Source: Acidimicrobiaceae bacterium (GTDB lineage: Bacteria > Actinomycetota > Acidimicrobiia > Acidimicrobiales > Ilumatobacteraceae). Taken from it: DNA of 13,069 bases. The DNA lies in contig CANKVI010000019.1 of assembly GCA_947487095.1 (NCBI GenBank), positions 1 through 13,069 on the forward strand, written 5' to 3'. Positions 1 through 8,313 of the stretch are shown one piece after another; the stretch's first letter is position 1, and every line of letters starts with the position of its first letter. The position numbers and the translations under genes were made by a program. The notes below the pieces were generated by a model. That model was not told the DNA's origin and made no database searches. It was given only the letters and a program-made list of their open reading frames with translations.

Positions 1-695
1 CAGACCGCATGGCGGATGAAGGTTTCATGCCGCAAGTGGAATGGATTATGCGCCACGTGACAGGCGAGCATCAAACGATGTTGTTCTCGGCAACGCTTGA
101 TGGCCAAGTTGGCAACTTGGTGAAGCGCTACATGAAAGACCCGAAAGAAATTTCTATCGATTCGCCAACTGACACAGTTGGAACGATGCGCCATTTGTTT
201 CTTGCAGTTCACCACATGGATAAAGATCGCGTCATTGCCAACATGGCTGCCGCGCATGGTCAAACTGTGGTGTTCTGCGATACAAAGCGCGTGTGCGACA
301 AAGTCGCAGAAGCGTTGCAGAAACTTGGTGCGAACGCATCGGCATTGCATGGTGACATGCCGCAGAACGCACGCGAAAAAGCGTTAAGCAAGTTTGAAAA
401 GAATGAACTGAAAATTCTTGTGGCAACCGATGTTGCGGCCCGCGGAATTGACATTGACGATGTTGCAGTGGTGATTCACTACGTGCCACCACTAGATGTG
501 AAGACATATTTGCACCGCTCTGGTCGTACCGCGCGCGCTGGACGTGATGGTTGGGCAGTAACGCTTGCTGAGTACAACCAGCACACCACGTGCCGCATTA
601 TTCAACGAGGTCTGCGGCTTGAACCGCAAGCCCCGATTGAAGTGTTTTCGAATGACGCGCGATTGCGCGACCTGTTTACGTTTCTTACTGCGTAG
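1..695 (+). CDS. DEAD-box ATP-dependent RNA helicase, C-terminal part (5' truncated)
   Basis: The open frame enters from the left edge: the first bases read (g)CA-GAC-CGC-ATG, consistent with the end of a DEAD motif followed by Arg-Met. The ATG at 9 is therefore internal and the true start lies outside the window. Motif III SAT is at 87-95. The helicase C-terminal RecA-like domain follows with TVVFCDTK, the motif V segment ILVATDVAARGIDI and the motif VI segment YLHRSGRTARAG. The family unwinds short RNA duplexes using ATP, in ribosome assembly or RNA turnover, in the cytoplasm. The protein ends about 50 residues after motif VI, without the basic or RNA-binding tail that some paralogues carry, so I cannot choose between rhlE-, deaD- and rhlB-type names. 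It is convergent with leuD. Confidence 0.93.
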   Translation, partial: DRMADEGFMPQVEWIMRHVTGEHQTMLFSATLDGQVGNLVKRYMKDPKEISIDSPTDTVGTMRHLFLAVHHMDKDRVIANMAAAHGQTVVFCDTKRVCDKVAEALQKLGANASALHGDMPQNAREKALSKFEKNELKILVATDVAARGIDIDDVAVVIHYVPPLDVKTYLHRSGRTARAGRDGWAVTLAEYNQHTTCRIIQRGLRLEPQAPIEVFSNDARLRDLFTFLTA

Positions 696-1286
696 TTAGC
701 GCTGGTTTAGCCAGGCGGGGCGGGACGTCTCGAAACTTGAGATTGCGTCGCCCTTTGTCATGGTGATGCCAACATCATCAAGTCCGCGAATGAAGCGGTC
801 TTGCGTTGAAGCGTCCATGTCAAACTTCTCGGTGATTCCGGCGCTTGGAATTTCAACAGACAAGCGTTGAATGTCAATGGTGATTTCAGCTGTCGGATCG
901 GACTCCAGAACATCCCAAATGCGGTTTACCGTTGGCTCTGACAACACAACAGGAACGAGTCCGTTCTTGGTGCAGTTGTTACGGAAGATGTCGGAAAAAC
1001 TTGGTGCAATAACCGCGTTGAATCCGCCTTGCAGAATTGCCCACACTGCATGCTCACGTGATGAACCAACACCAAAACTTGGGCCGGCAACCAAAACAGA
1101 TGCGCCTGCGTAACGCTCGTCGTTCAGAACGAAGTTGCGATCATCGCGCCACGTGGAGAACAATCCCTTTTCGAAACCGGTGCGTTCAACGCGCTTCAAC
1201 CATTCGGCTGGAATGATTTGGTCGGTATCGACATCGGAACGCTTCAGCGGAACGCCGCGTCCAGTAATGATGCTGACGGCTTTCAT
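696..1286 (-). CDS. leuD: 3-isopropylmalate dehydratase small subunit
   Basis: This 196-aa protein has the usual length of LeuD, the swivel-domain subunit of the aconitase-family isopropylmalate isomerase. Visible signatures are the N-terminal [15 protein letters not shown] (residues 18-32), the glycine-rich [14 protein letters not shown] (71-84) and [20 protein letters not shown] (96-115). With LeuC it isomerises 2- to 3-isopropylmalate in leucine synthesis. In organisms using citramalate synthase it also converts citramalate to methylmalate. The ATG shares a 4-bp ATGA overlap with the leuC stop, indicating translational coupling. An AGGAGA ribosome site lies about six bases upstream, inside leuC. 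Its TAA stop (696-698) directly abuts the TAG of the convergent helicase. Confidence 0.95.
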   Translation of the reverse strand: MKAVSIITGRGVPLKRSDVDTDQIIPAEWLKRVERTGFEKGLFSTWRDDRNFVLNDERYAGASVLVAGPSFGVGSSREHAVWAILQGGFNAVIAPSFSDIFRNNCTKNGLVPVVLSEPTVNRIWDVLESDPTAEITIDIQRLSVEIPSAGITEKFDMDASTQDRFIRGLDDVGITMTKGDAISSFETSRPAWLNQR

Positions 1287-2698
1287 GCCAAGTCTCCTGG
1301 AGTAGCGAAGTGGCCAGCAACTGCGGTTGCAGCGGCAACTTCTGGCGAAACGAGGTGAGTGCGACCACCACGGCCCTGACGGCCTTCAAAGTTGCGGTTG
1401 CTGGTGCTCGCTGCGCGCTCACCAGGTGCAAGTTTGTCGGGGTTCATTGCCAAACACATGGAGCAACCAGGCTCACGCCAGTCGATTCCTGCAGCGATGA
1501 AGATTTTGTCGAGGCCTTCGGCTTCGGCTTGTTTCTTCACTTGGTGACTTCCCGGCACCACCATGACGCGCTTCACCGAAACGGTGCGACCCTTCACCAC
1601 GGCTGCTGCAGCACGCAAGTCTTCAATACGACTGTTGGTACATGAACCGATGAACACGGTGTCTACTTTTACGTCGCGAATTGGAGTGCCCGCTGTGAGG
1701 CCCATGTATTCGAGTGCGCGTTCAACAGTGTTGCGTGCAGTTGCGTCTGCGTAATCGGCAGGGTTTGGAATTTTTCCGTCAATGCCAATTCCTTGTGCAG
1801 GGTTGGTTCCCCATGTAACGAATGGAGTGAGCGATGAAGCATCGATCACTACTTCGGTGTCCCAAACAGCGCCGTCGTCGGTGTGCAGTGTTTTCCAATC
1901 GGCGACTGCTGCGTCCCACTCTGCGCCTGTTGGTGCATGTTCGCGACCCTTCAAGTATTCGAAAGTCACATCGTCTGGGGCAACAAGTCCTGCGCGTGCA
2001 CCAGCTTCAATCGACATGTTGCAGATGGTCATGCGACCTTCCATTGACATCGCGCGAATTGCTGAACCGCGATATTCGATGACATGACCGATGCCGCCAC
2101 CAGTGCCAATTTTTGCAATGACAGCAAGGATGATGTCTTTAGCAGTGACACCTGGTGCAAGAGTTCCGTCAACAGTGACGCTCATCCACTTTGGCCGCGA
2201 TTGCGGAAGTGTTTGTGTTGCAAGAACGTGTTCAACTTCGCTGGTGCCAATTCCGAATGCAAGTGCGCCGAAAGCACCATGTGTTGCAGTGTGGCTATCG
2301 CCGCACACAATGGTCATGCCGGGAAGTGTGCGACCTTGTTCTGGTCCGATGACGTGCACAATGCCTTGCTTGGCATGACCCATTGGGTACAACGTGACAC
2401 CAAACTCTTTTGCGTTTGCGCGCAACACTTCAATTTGCTTTGACGAAATTTCATCGGCGATTGGCAAGTGAATATTTTCGGTTGGAACGTTGTGGTCTTC
2501 GGTTGCCACGGTGAGATCTGGACGTCGCACGGTGCGACCGTTGATGCGTAGGCCGTCGAATGCCTGTGGGCTCGTTACTTCGTGAACGAGGTGGAGATCG
2601 ATGTACAACAGGTCTGGTTCGCCGGGTGAACTTTGCACCACGTGGCGGTCCCAGACTTTTTGAGGAAGCGTGAGGGGCTTGCCGTTTGAATTGGCCAT
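1283..2698 (-). CDS. leuC: 3-isopropylmalate dehydratase large subunit
   Basis: This 471-aa aconitase-superfamily protein carries the [4Fe-4S] cluster of isopropylmalate isomerase. The three expected cysteine ligands are present: C353 in FIGSCTNSR, and C412 and C415 in [11 protein letters not shown]. Other family signatures are EKVWD-like QKVWDRHVV near the N terminus, TEDHNVPT (66-73) and [13 protein letters not shown] (132-144). It works with LeuD in leucine synthesis and probably also in the citramalate route to isoleucine, since a cimA gene lies 8 kb away. The start is the first in-frame ATG; no alternative GTG or TTG is visible just downstream. GGAGG ends one base before this ATG, unusually close. 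The gene is divergent from the 2776-3306 gene across 77 bp, in which I saw no leader peptide or terminator. Confidence 0.97.
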   Translation of the reverse strand: MANSNGKPLTLPQKVWDRHVVQSSPGEPDLLYIDLHLVHEVTSPQAFDGLRINGRTVRRPDLTVATEDHNVPTENIHLPIADEISSKQIEVLRANAKEFGVTLYPMGHAKQGIVHVIGPEQGRTLPGMTIVCGDSHTATHGAFGALAFGIGTSEVEHVLATQTLPQSRPKWMSVTVDGTLAPGVTAKDIILAVIAKIGTGGGIGHVIEYRGSAIRAMSMEGRMTICNMSIEAGARAGLVAPDDVTFEYLKGREHAPTGAEWDAAVADWKTLHTDDGAVWDTEVVIDASSLTPFVTWGTNPAQGIGIDGKIPNPADYADATARNTVERALEYMGLTAGTPIRDVKVDTVFIGSCTNSRIEDLRAAAAVVKGRTVSVKRVMVVPGSHQVKKQAEAEGLDKIFIAAGIDWREPGCSMCLAMNPDKLAPGERAASTSNRNFEGRQGRGGRTHLVSPEVAAATAVAGHFATPGDLA

Positions 2699-2775
2699 GC
2701 CTCCATTCTGCCGTGAATTGACCTAATTGGCTCATTAGTGCGTCCGCATAGGGGATCTAAGCCACACATCGGGGC

Positions 2776-3306
2776 ATGACACAACACACCATTAGTCCAG
2801 TCACACTTGCCACTTGCGTAGAACACAGCCTGCACATATCGCTTGATGGTTTCGATCTATCGCGGGCACGGCTGTACGGCATCAGCATTGTGGACGAAGA
2901 AGCTGCGGCACGAAATGAAGACGGAGCATTACGAATCACGTTTCTTGCCGAGCATGGCGATGTGTATGAATTGCTTGAGGCACAAACCAGTGCCATCGTG
3001 CGCATGTTCGACGCCGCGGTAGTGCTGACGTGTGGGTGGGCTGCTCCAATTCGCGATGACGACGATGAAGATGAAGAATCATCAACTCCACCCAGTCAGC
3101 ATCCCGAGCGCAGGCGAGTTCGTTTAGTGGTAGTGGTGGGCGACTGCGGCGTTGGATCCGTTTTGCGGTTTGCCGATACCCCGAATGATGTGGTGACCGA
3201 TGCGGGGGCAGCGCGTGGAAGCCTGGCCGATGCAGTGACCAACATGTGGTTCGATTGCCCCGTGAATGTTGCCCAAAACCCCACAGATTCGGCAATGCAG
3301 GACTAG
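2776..3306 (+). CDS. hypothetical protein with an internal acidic segment
   Basis: I do not recognise this 176-aa protein. It has no signal peptide and no membrane span. Residues 1-90 look like a compact soluble domain of alternating strands and helices (LHISLDGFDLSRARLYGISIV, ALRITFLAEHGDVYELLEAQ). A strongly acidic, flexible linker DDDDEDEESS (residues 94-103) follows, then a short basic patch ERRRVR and a beta-rich piece VRLVVVVGDCG. Four cysteines are scattered without a metal-binding pattern. Coding quality is supported by a codon composition like the flanking genes and by its exact fit between divergent leuC and nadA, which starts 16 bases after its stop. It may be co-transcribed with nadABC, but that alone assigns no function. 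The ATG at 2776 is preceded by a weak GGGG four bases away. Confidence 0.7.
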   Translation: MTQHTISPVTLATCVEHSLHISLDGFDLSRARLYGISIVDEEAAARNEDGALRITFLAEHGDVYELLEAQTSAIVRMFDAAVVLTCGWAAPIRDDDDEDEESSTPPSQHPERRRVRLVVVVGDCGVGSVLRFADTPNDVVTDAGAARGSLADAVTNMWFDCPVNVAQNPTDSAMQD

Positions 3307-3310
3307 CCGA

Positions 3311-3316
3311 TAACTT
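3311..3316 (+). promoter_or_regulatory. possible -10 element giving a leaderless nadA transcript
   Basis: TAACTT matches the actinobacterial TANNNT -10 pattern and ends six bases before the GTG start of nadA, so transcription would begin at or next to the start codon. No Shine-Dalgarno sequence is visible in the 16-base gap after the upstream gene, which favours a leaderless start. No good -35 is apparent, so this is tentative. Confidence 0.3.
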
Positions 3317-3322
3317 GAATGT

Positions 3323-4324
3323 GTGAGTTCAAGCATCGCCAACAGCGTTGACTACGGCCCGAAGTCGGCATGGGCCGAAGAAGTTCGTGCGCTAGCCAAA
3401 GAGCGCGATGCAGTAATTCTTGCTCACAACTATCAAGTGCCTGAGATTCAGGAAATTGCGCACCATGTTGGAGACTCGTTAGCGCTTTCTCGAATTGCAG
3501 CACAAGTCGATGCCAGCACCATCATTTTTTGTGGCGTGCACTTCATGGCAGAGACCGCAAAGATCCTGAGTTACGACAAAACAGTGATCATTCCCGATGC
3601 AGCCGCTGGTTGTTCGCTTGCCGACACCATCAATGCTGACCAGCTGCGTGCGTGGAAGACCGAGCACCCAGGCGCGGCAGTTGTGAGTTATGTGAACACC
3701 ACTGCAGCGGTAAAAGCGGAAACCGATATTTGTTGCACATCTTCGAACGCGGTTGAAGTGGTGCAATCAATTCCGCTAGATCAAGAAATTTTGTTTTGCC
3801 CAGATCAGTTTCTCGGGGCGCATGCACAGCGCGAAACCGGTCGCACCAACATGCACATTTGGATGGGCGAGTGCCATGTGCACGCGGGAATCAACGGACA
3901 AGATTTGAAGAACATGGTTGCTGCTGAACCCGAAGCAGAACTGTTCATTCACCCAGAGTGTGGATGCGCAACCTCGGCAATGTATTTAGCTTCGAGTGGA
4001 GCAGTTCCAGCAGAGCGCACGCACATTCTTTCCACTTCAGGAATGATTACCGCTGCACAAAATACACATGCAAAGAAAGTGTTGGTTGCAACTGAAACTG
4101 GAATGTTGCATCAGTTGCGCAAGGCAAACCCGCTGGTCATTTTTGAGCCAGTAAACCGCGCAGCAGTGTGCAAGTACATGAAAATGATTACTCCCGAGAA
4201 ACTGCTTCGCTCGCTGCGCGATGGCACCGATGTGGTGGATGTTCCGCGTGACATTGCAGACAAAGCACGTGCTTCGGTAGAGCGCATGATTGCCATTGGC
4301 ACGCCTTCGCGTACGAAGGAATAG
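3323..4324 (+). CDS. nadA: quinolinate synthase A
   Basis: This 333-aa enzyme condenses iminoaspartate with dihydroxyacetone phosphate to quinolinate, the second step of NAD synthesis from aspartate. The three cysteines that bind the oxygen-sensitive [4Fe-4S] cluster in this family are present at C97 (AAAGCSLAD), C184 (MGECHVHAG) and C283 (AAVCKYMKM). Also present are LAHNYQ (33-38), HVGDSL (48-53) and HPEC (210-213). The start is GTG at 3323, giving [12 protein letters not shown]. No ribosome site precedes it, and a -10-like TAACTT suggests leaderless expression. It is followed after five bases by nadB and then nadC, so the whole de novo pathway to nicotinate mononucleotide is one operon. 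Confidence 0.97.
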   Translation: MSSSIANSVDYGPKSAWAEEVRALAKERDAVILAHNYQVPEIQEIAHHVGDSLALSRIAAQVDASTIIFCGVHFMAETAKILSYDKTVIIPDAAAGCSLADTINADQLRAWKTEHPGAAVVSYVNTTAAVKAETDICCTSSNAVEVVQSIPLDQEILFCPDQFLGAHAQRETGRTNMHIWMGECHVHAGINGQDLKNMVAAEPEAELFIHPECGCATSAMYLASSGAVPAERTHILSTSGMITAAQNTHAKKVLVATETGMLHQLRKANPLVIFEPVNRAAVCKYMKMITPEKLLRSLRDGTDVVDVPRDIADKARASVERMIAIGTPSRTKE

Positions 4325-4329
4325 TCACA

Positions 4330-6012
4330 GTGCCGACTGGTTCGCGCGTTCAACAGATACCTGTGAATTTGCCAACTCAACTTGCTGCTCCAGCGGTCTC
4401 CTGGACTCGGGAGGTTGATGTTGTCGTGCTTGGCTCTGGTGCCGCTGGGCTTGCTGCGGCTTTAGCGGCTCGACCTGTGCGTGACGTATTGATCATTACG
4501 AAAGACACGCTCGATGCCGGAAGCACTGCGTGGGCACAAGGCGGATTGGCAGCGGTTCTTGACCCAGCCGACACCTTTGGCGAACACGTGCGCGACACGC
4601 TTGAAGCAGGTGCAGGTTTGTGCGATGAAGCGGCAGTTACTTCGTTGGTGCGCGACGCTCCAACCGCCATCCAGTATTTAGAAAAACTTGGTGCTGCATT
4701 CGACCCAGGCAGTGACGGCTTGCGTGCACTCACACGTGAAGGTGGCCACTCGCGTTCGCGCATTGTGCATGCGGGTGGCGATCAATCTGGTGCAGAAGTG
4801 CAGCGCACACTCGACATGAACGCCATTAACGCTGGTGTTGAAGTAATGGACCACGCCTTTGCACTGGACTTGGTGTTTGGTAAGTCTTCTGGCAGTCGCC
4901 GTCGTATTGCCGGCGTGCGAATTGCGAAACTCGATGCGCAAGGAAACGTTGAAAGCGTTGGCCTGGTGAAAGCACCAGCAGTAGTTATTGCAACTGGTGG
5001 ATTCGGACAAGTGTTTGCAAGCACATCAAATCCTCCAGCAGTTACAGGTGATGGTCATGCGCTTGCATTACGTGCAGGACTTACCTTGCGCGATCTCGAG
5101 TTTGTGCAGTTCCATCCAACTGTGTTGTGGCACTCTGCAAGTTCGACTCAACAGCAGATGCTGATTAGCGAAGCAGTGCGCGGAGAAGGAGCAATTCTTT
5201 TTGATGCTGCAGGTGAGCGCATTATGCAAGGCGCGCACCCGCAGGAAGACCTTGCACCACGAGACGTAGTTGCATCTGCAATCAGTGCTCGAATGGCGCA
5301 AGCGCCAGCAGCCGTTGATGATCACGTTTATCTAGATGCCACCGGCATTGAGAATTTTGAAGAACGCTTTCCATTCATTACTAAGGCTTGTCGCGCAGCC
5401 GGCATTGACCCGCTAACACAGCGAATTCCTGTTGCACCTGCAGCGCATTACACATGCGGCGGAATTGATTCAAACCTCGATGGCATTACCGAAGTTGATG
5501 GGTTGTACGCAGTTGGCGAAGTGGCATACACCGGTGTGCATGGAGCAAATCGCTTGGCATCAAATTCGCTTACCGAAAGCTTGGTGGTGGGAACACGAGT
5601 CGGGCGAAACCTGGCATGGAAAATGCCAGAACGAGTAGAGCCAGAAGAGACCGTTGAATCGGAAGTTGCAGGACTGCTTGACGATTCGCTGCGCACTCAC
5701 GTGCGAACACTGATGAGTAAGCACGTTGGCGTGCTTCGTAAACCAGAAGGTTTGCAACATGCACTCGATGCGTTAGCAATTGCAGCCGAGAAAGTTGATG
5801 CGAGCATGGTTCCCTCGCGTCGCAATTTTGAAGCAACCAATATTTTGACCGTTGCCACTGCAGTTGCTGCAAGTGCGCTTGCACGCACAGAGAGTCGTGG
5901 TTGCCATCGCAGAACAGACACTGCAGAACAGCGCGAAATTTGGATTCAACACCTTGAGGTTTCGTTGCGCAGTGGGTCGCTGTTAATTAGCGGAATTCCA
6001 AACGAGGCGTAA
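4330..6012 (+). CDS. nadB: L-aspartate oxidase
   Basis: This 560-aa flavoprotein oxidises L-aspartate to iminoaspartate, which NadA uses directly. The FAD-binding Rossmann segment VVVLGSGAAGLAAALAA is at residues 31-47. Family signatures follow: GSTAWAQGGLAAV (64-76), LTREGGHSRSRIVHAGGDQSG (134-154), EFVQFHPT (257-264), RGEGAILFD (284-292), EDLAPRDVV (306-314), HYTCGGI (373-379) and GANRLASNSLTESLV (405-419). H262, R311 and H373 fall where the substrate-binding and catalytic residues of characterised NadB lie. The GTG start at 4330 is chosen because AAGGA lies about nine bases upstream, overlapping the nadA end. The roughly 27 residues before the FAD motif are a short extension without a clear targeting signal. 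The length is normal and includes the C-terminal helical domain. Confidence 0.97.
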   Translation: MPTGSRVQQIPVNLPTQLAAPAVSWTREVDVVVLGSGAAGLAAALAARPVRDVLIITKDTLDAGSTAWAQGGLAAVLDPADTFGEHVRDTLEAGAGLCDEAAVTSLVRDAPTAIQYLEKLGAAFDPGSDGLRALTREGGHSRSRIVHAGGDQSGAEVQRTLDMNAINAGVEVMDHAFALDLVFGKSSGSRRRIAGVRIAKLDAQGNVESVGLVKAPAVVIATGGFGQVFASTSNPPAVTGDGHALALRAGLTLRDLEFVQFHPTVLWHSASSTQQQMLISEAVRGEGAILFDAAGERIMQGAHPQEDLAPRDVVASAISARMAQAPAAVDDHVYLDATGIENFEERFPFITKACRAAGIDPLTQRIPVAPAAHYTCGGIDSNLDGITEVDGLYAVGEVAYTGVHGANRLASNSLTESLVVGTRVGRNLAWKMPERVEPEETVESEVAGLLDDSLRTHVRTLMSKHVGVLRKPEGLQHALDALAIAAEKVDASMVPSRRNFEATNILTVATAVAASALARTESRGCHRRTDTAEQREIWIQHLEVSLRSGSLLISGIPNEA

Positions 6013-6014
6013 CT

Positions 6015-6938
6015 ATGTTGCACCACAAGCTTTCCGATGACTCTGCTCAGCGCATCACCGCAGCGGGTTTAGAAGTTGATGCCGTGCGCCGACTTATTTC
6101 CGTTGCGTTAGACGAAGACTTGCATAGTGGTTCAGATGTCACCACAAATTCGACCGTGCCGGCGAAGCAGCGAAGCGCTGGAGTGTTTGCGTCTCGGCAA
6201 ACGGGTTGCATTGCTGGTTTGGCAATTGCTGGCGCAGTATTCGACATGGTGTGCGGTGCGGAGAGCGTGGTGTTCACACAGTTGGTTGCAGATGGAGCGC
6301 GCGTTGAACCTGGAACTCGTGTAGCAAGCGTTGAAGGACCAACTCGTGGATTGCTGACCGCAGAGCGCACCGCGCTGAACTTGCTCGGACATTTGTCTGG
6401 AGTAGCAACTGCTACTAGCCAGTGGGCCGATGCCATTGCTTCAACTAGCGCAAAGGTGCGCGATACTCGCAAAACCACCCCAGGAATGCGTGCGCTTGAA
6501 AAATACGCAGTGCGTTGTGGTGGTGGAGTAAATCACCGCATGTCACTTTCGGATGCTGCTTTGGTGAAAGACAACCACATTGTGGCTGCGGGTGGAGTAG
6601 CTGAAGCATTTGCTGCGGTTCGTGCTGCTGCACCGTCAATCGTGCTGGAAATTGAAGTGGACACCATTGATCAATTGCACACAGCACTTGCCGCTGGCGC
6701 CGACTTGGTATTGCTCGACAATATGAAACCAGACGTACTGCGCGAAGCAGTTGCCATTGCAGCACAGCATCTTGCATCAACAGGTCGTGTTGTAGTTCTT
6801 GAAGCAAGTGGCGGTCTGACGTTGGAAAATGCACAAAGTGTTGCCGCAACTGGCGTGAATTACATTTCAGTTGGTGCGCTTACGCACTCTGCGAAAGTGC
6901 TTGATATTGGGCTCGATCTAGAAACGATTGTCGCTTAA
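6015..6938 (+). CDS. nadC: nicotinate-nucleotide pyrophosphorylase (carboxylating), quinolinate phosphoribosyltransferase
   Basis: This 307-aa enzyme converts quinolinate and PRPP to nicotinate mononucleotide with release of CO2, closing the de novo branch begun by NadB and NadA. Signatures are ALDEDLHSGSDVTT (31-44), ERTALNLLGHLSGVAT (117-132), the active-site stretch VRDTRKTTPGMRALEKYAV (148-166), CGGGVNHRMSLSD (168-180), VKDNHI (184-189), VLLDNMKPD (232-240) and LEASGGLTLEN (262-272). It starts two bases after the nadB stop, with GAGG at 6003-6006. It is about 20 residues longer than many NadC proteins, all at the N terminus, and no better internal start is evident. Its TAA stop overlaps the stop of the convergent hydrolase gene in the sequence TTAA. 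Confidence 0.97.
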   Translation: MLHHKLSDDSAQRITAAGLEVDAVRRLISVALDEDLHSGSDVTTNSTVPAKQRSAGVFASRQTGCIAGLAIAGAVFDMVCGAESVVFTQLVADGARVEPGTRVASVEGPTRGLLTAERTALNLLGHLSGVATATSQWADAIASTSAKVRDTRKTTPGMRALEKYAVRCGGGVNHRMSLSDAALVKDNHIVAAGGVAEAFAAVRAAAPSIVLEIEVDTIDQLHTALAAGADLVLLDNMKPDVLREAVAIAAQHLASTGRVVVLEASGGLTLENAQSVAATGVNYISVGALTHSAKVLDIGLDLETIVA

Positions 6939-7771
6939 TTTTTTAATGTGCGTTGGTACACACTGGCGCAAGCAGCAACAAGTTTGGGAACATATGTGCG
7001 TTGCTCTGCGTAAATAGCGTTGTGTCCACCATCAACTAGATGCACATCGACGTCTTTGAGTAAATCCAACAGTCGCTGTTGTCGCTCGGGAGGAATGACT
7101 TGGTCTTGGGTGGTGATCACCACCGAAGTTGGAACGTCAACTTCCGACAACCACTTCAAGGAATTGAAACTTCCAATTTCTTTGCCAGCTTCAAGAATTT
7201 GTCGCCAGTCATGACCCGACATTTCTTCGATCGCCCATTGATCTAGTCCTTCAGCCTTGCGCTGCAAGTACACCTGCTCGGTGATCCAGTCCACCGTTTG
7301 GGTTGGAGTGAATCGAGCAATGGTTGCAAGACCCGTGAGCCCAAGAAATCCAAGTCGTTCTTCGCGCGACTTTGCAAAAATTGGCGCAGTGCTGCACAAC
7401 ACGAGTCCGATTACGCGGTGTTCGTGTTGCTTCCAAATGAGTTGTGCAATGGTTCCGCCCATTGAGTAGCCAACTGGAATGAATGTATTGATGCCGAGCG
7501 TGTCTGCAAGCGCAACGACATCGTCTGCACAGTCTTCAAGTCGAAATGAACTTCGCGACCTAATTCCTTGACCATGTCCACGGTGATCGAGTGCAACAAC
7601 ATTGAAGTGTTTGCCGAGCTCTTCGAAACAGGTAAACCAATTCAGGTCGGCAGTTGCTGTCCAGCCGTGCAACAAAATAAGAGTTGGCGCATTGTCTGGC
7701 CCTTGCACTTCGCGAATGAAGGTTTGACCGCGATCCGGAATATCGATTAAGCGGCCAGGGGGAAGCGCCAT
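6935..7771 (-). CDS. alpha/beta hydrolase fold protein
   Basis: This 278-aa soluble protein has the full catalytic set of the alpha/beta hydrolase fold. The oxyanion region is LILLHGWTAT (31-40), the HRGHGQG loop follows at 63-69, and the nucleophile elbow GYSMGG places Ser103. The likely acid is Asp223 in TTQDQVIPP, and the histidine is His250 in DGGHNAIY. The substrate cannot be read from the sequence; related proteins include esterases, lactonases and haloperoxidase-like enzymes. It starts ten bases after the greA stop and is preceded by GGAG at good spacing, so greA and this gene probably form a two-gene operon. It converges on nadC, and the two stop codons overlap in TTAA. Confidence 0.92.
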   Translation of the reverse strand: MALPPGRLIDIPDRGQTFIREVQGPDNAPTLILLHGWTATADLNWFTCFEELGKHFNVVALDHRGHGQGIRSRSSFRLEDCADDVVALADTLGINTFIPVGYSMGGTIAQLIWKQHEHRVIGLVLCSTAPIFAKSREERLGFLGLTGLATIARFTPTQTVDWITEQVYLQRKAEGLDQWAIEEMSGHDWRQILEAGKEIGSFNSLKWLSEVDVPTSVVITTQDQVIPPERQQRLLDLLKDVDVHLVDGGHNAIYAEQRTYVPKLVAACASVYQRTLKN

Positions 7772-7781
7772 GATCTCCGAA

Positions 7782-8264
7782 CTATTTCTGAAACTTCGTG
7801 GACAACACTTTTACTTTGAGCGTTCCGTTTGGCGCTTCATACGAAACCATGTCGCCTTCTTTTGCACCAAGTAACGCTGAACCGAGTGGGGAAGAAGGGC
7901 TCATCACGCTGACATCTTCGGTGTCTGGCTTTTCTTCAACATGTCCAATGAGATACCACTCTGCATCGCTGTCCGAGTCGCCTTCGTAGACAATGGCAAC
8001 GATTGAGCCGAGTCCGACAACGCCATCGGGTGCTGGAGACACCACTTCGGCGTCTTCGAGGATGGATTCAATCTGGCGAATGCGGCCTTCCATATGGCCC
8101 TGTTCGTCCTTGGCGGCGTGATAGTCGCCATTTTCCTTGAGATCACCAAGTTCGCGCGCACGCTCAATTTTGTTGGCTACATCGATGCGTCCGCGAGTGG
8201 TGAGGTCGTCAAACTCGGCCCTTAAACGGTCATATGTGGACTTCGAAAGTTGGTGCTTAGCCAT
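7782..8264 (-). CDS. greA: transcription elongation factor GreA
   Basis: GreA enters the secondary channel of RNA polymerase and stimulates cleavage of backtracked RNA. The start at 8264 gives a 160-aa protein, [20 protein letters not shown]. With this start the acidic tip residues of the N-terminal coiled coil, in [18 protein letters not shown], fall at D41 and E44, exactly the Escherichia coli numbering. A longer frame opens at 8312, but it would add 16 unrelated residues and overlap the promoter region of leuB. The C-terminal FKBP-like domain is visible as [21 protein letters not shown] and the terminal [10 protein letters not shown]. No ribosome site precedes 8264, while TAGCCT lies eight bases upstream, so the mRNA may be leaderless. 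It is divergent from leuB. Confidence 0.95.
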   Translation of the reverse strand: MAKHQLSKSTYDRLRAEFDDLTTRGRIDVANKIERARELGDLKENGDYHAAKDEQGHMEGRIRQIESILEDAEVVSPAPDGVVGLGSIVAIVYEGDSDSDAEWYLIGHVEEKPDTEDVSVMSPSSPLGSALLGAKEGDMVSYEAPNGTLKVKVLSTKFQK

Positions 8265-8272
8265 ACGGACTA

Positions 8273-8278
8273 AGGCTA
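8273..8278 (-). promoter_or_regulatory. possible -10 element of greA
   Basis: On the minus strand the hexamer TAGCCT fits the TANNNT pattern and ends eight bases before the greA ATG. This would put the transcript start at or next to the start codon. No ribosome-binding site is present between them. It lies in the 49-bp region shared with divergent leuB. This is a pattern match only. Confidence 0.3.
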
Positions 8279-8313
8279 TCTGCGCAAAATCCACCCTACG
8301 ATGGAGCATCACT

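Noticed and set aside
4377..5010. Minus-strand open frames inside nadB, and similar long antisense frames across the other genes
   Set aside because: They are shadows of strongly supported genes, have low-complexity or unrecognisable translations, and lack ribosome sites.
8265..8312. 16-residue N-terminal extension of GreA
   Set aside because: The shorter start puts the acidic tip residues at the canonical positions 41 and 44, and the extension would occupy the divergent promoter region.
8137..8313. Long N-terminal extension of LeuB
   Set aside because: It lies antisense to greA, matches no family sequence, and a good ribosome site serves the ATG at 8314.
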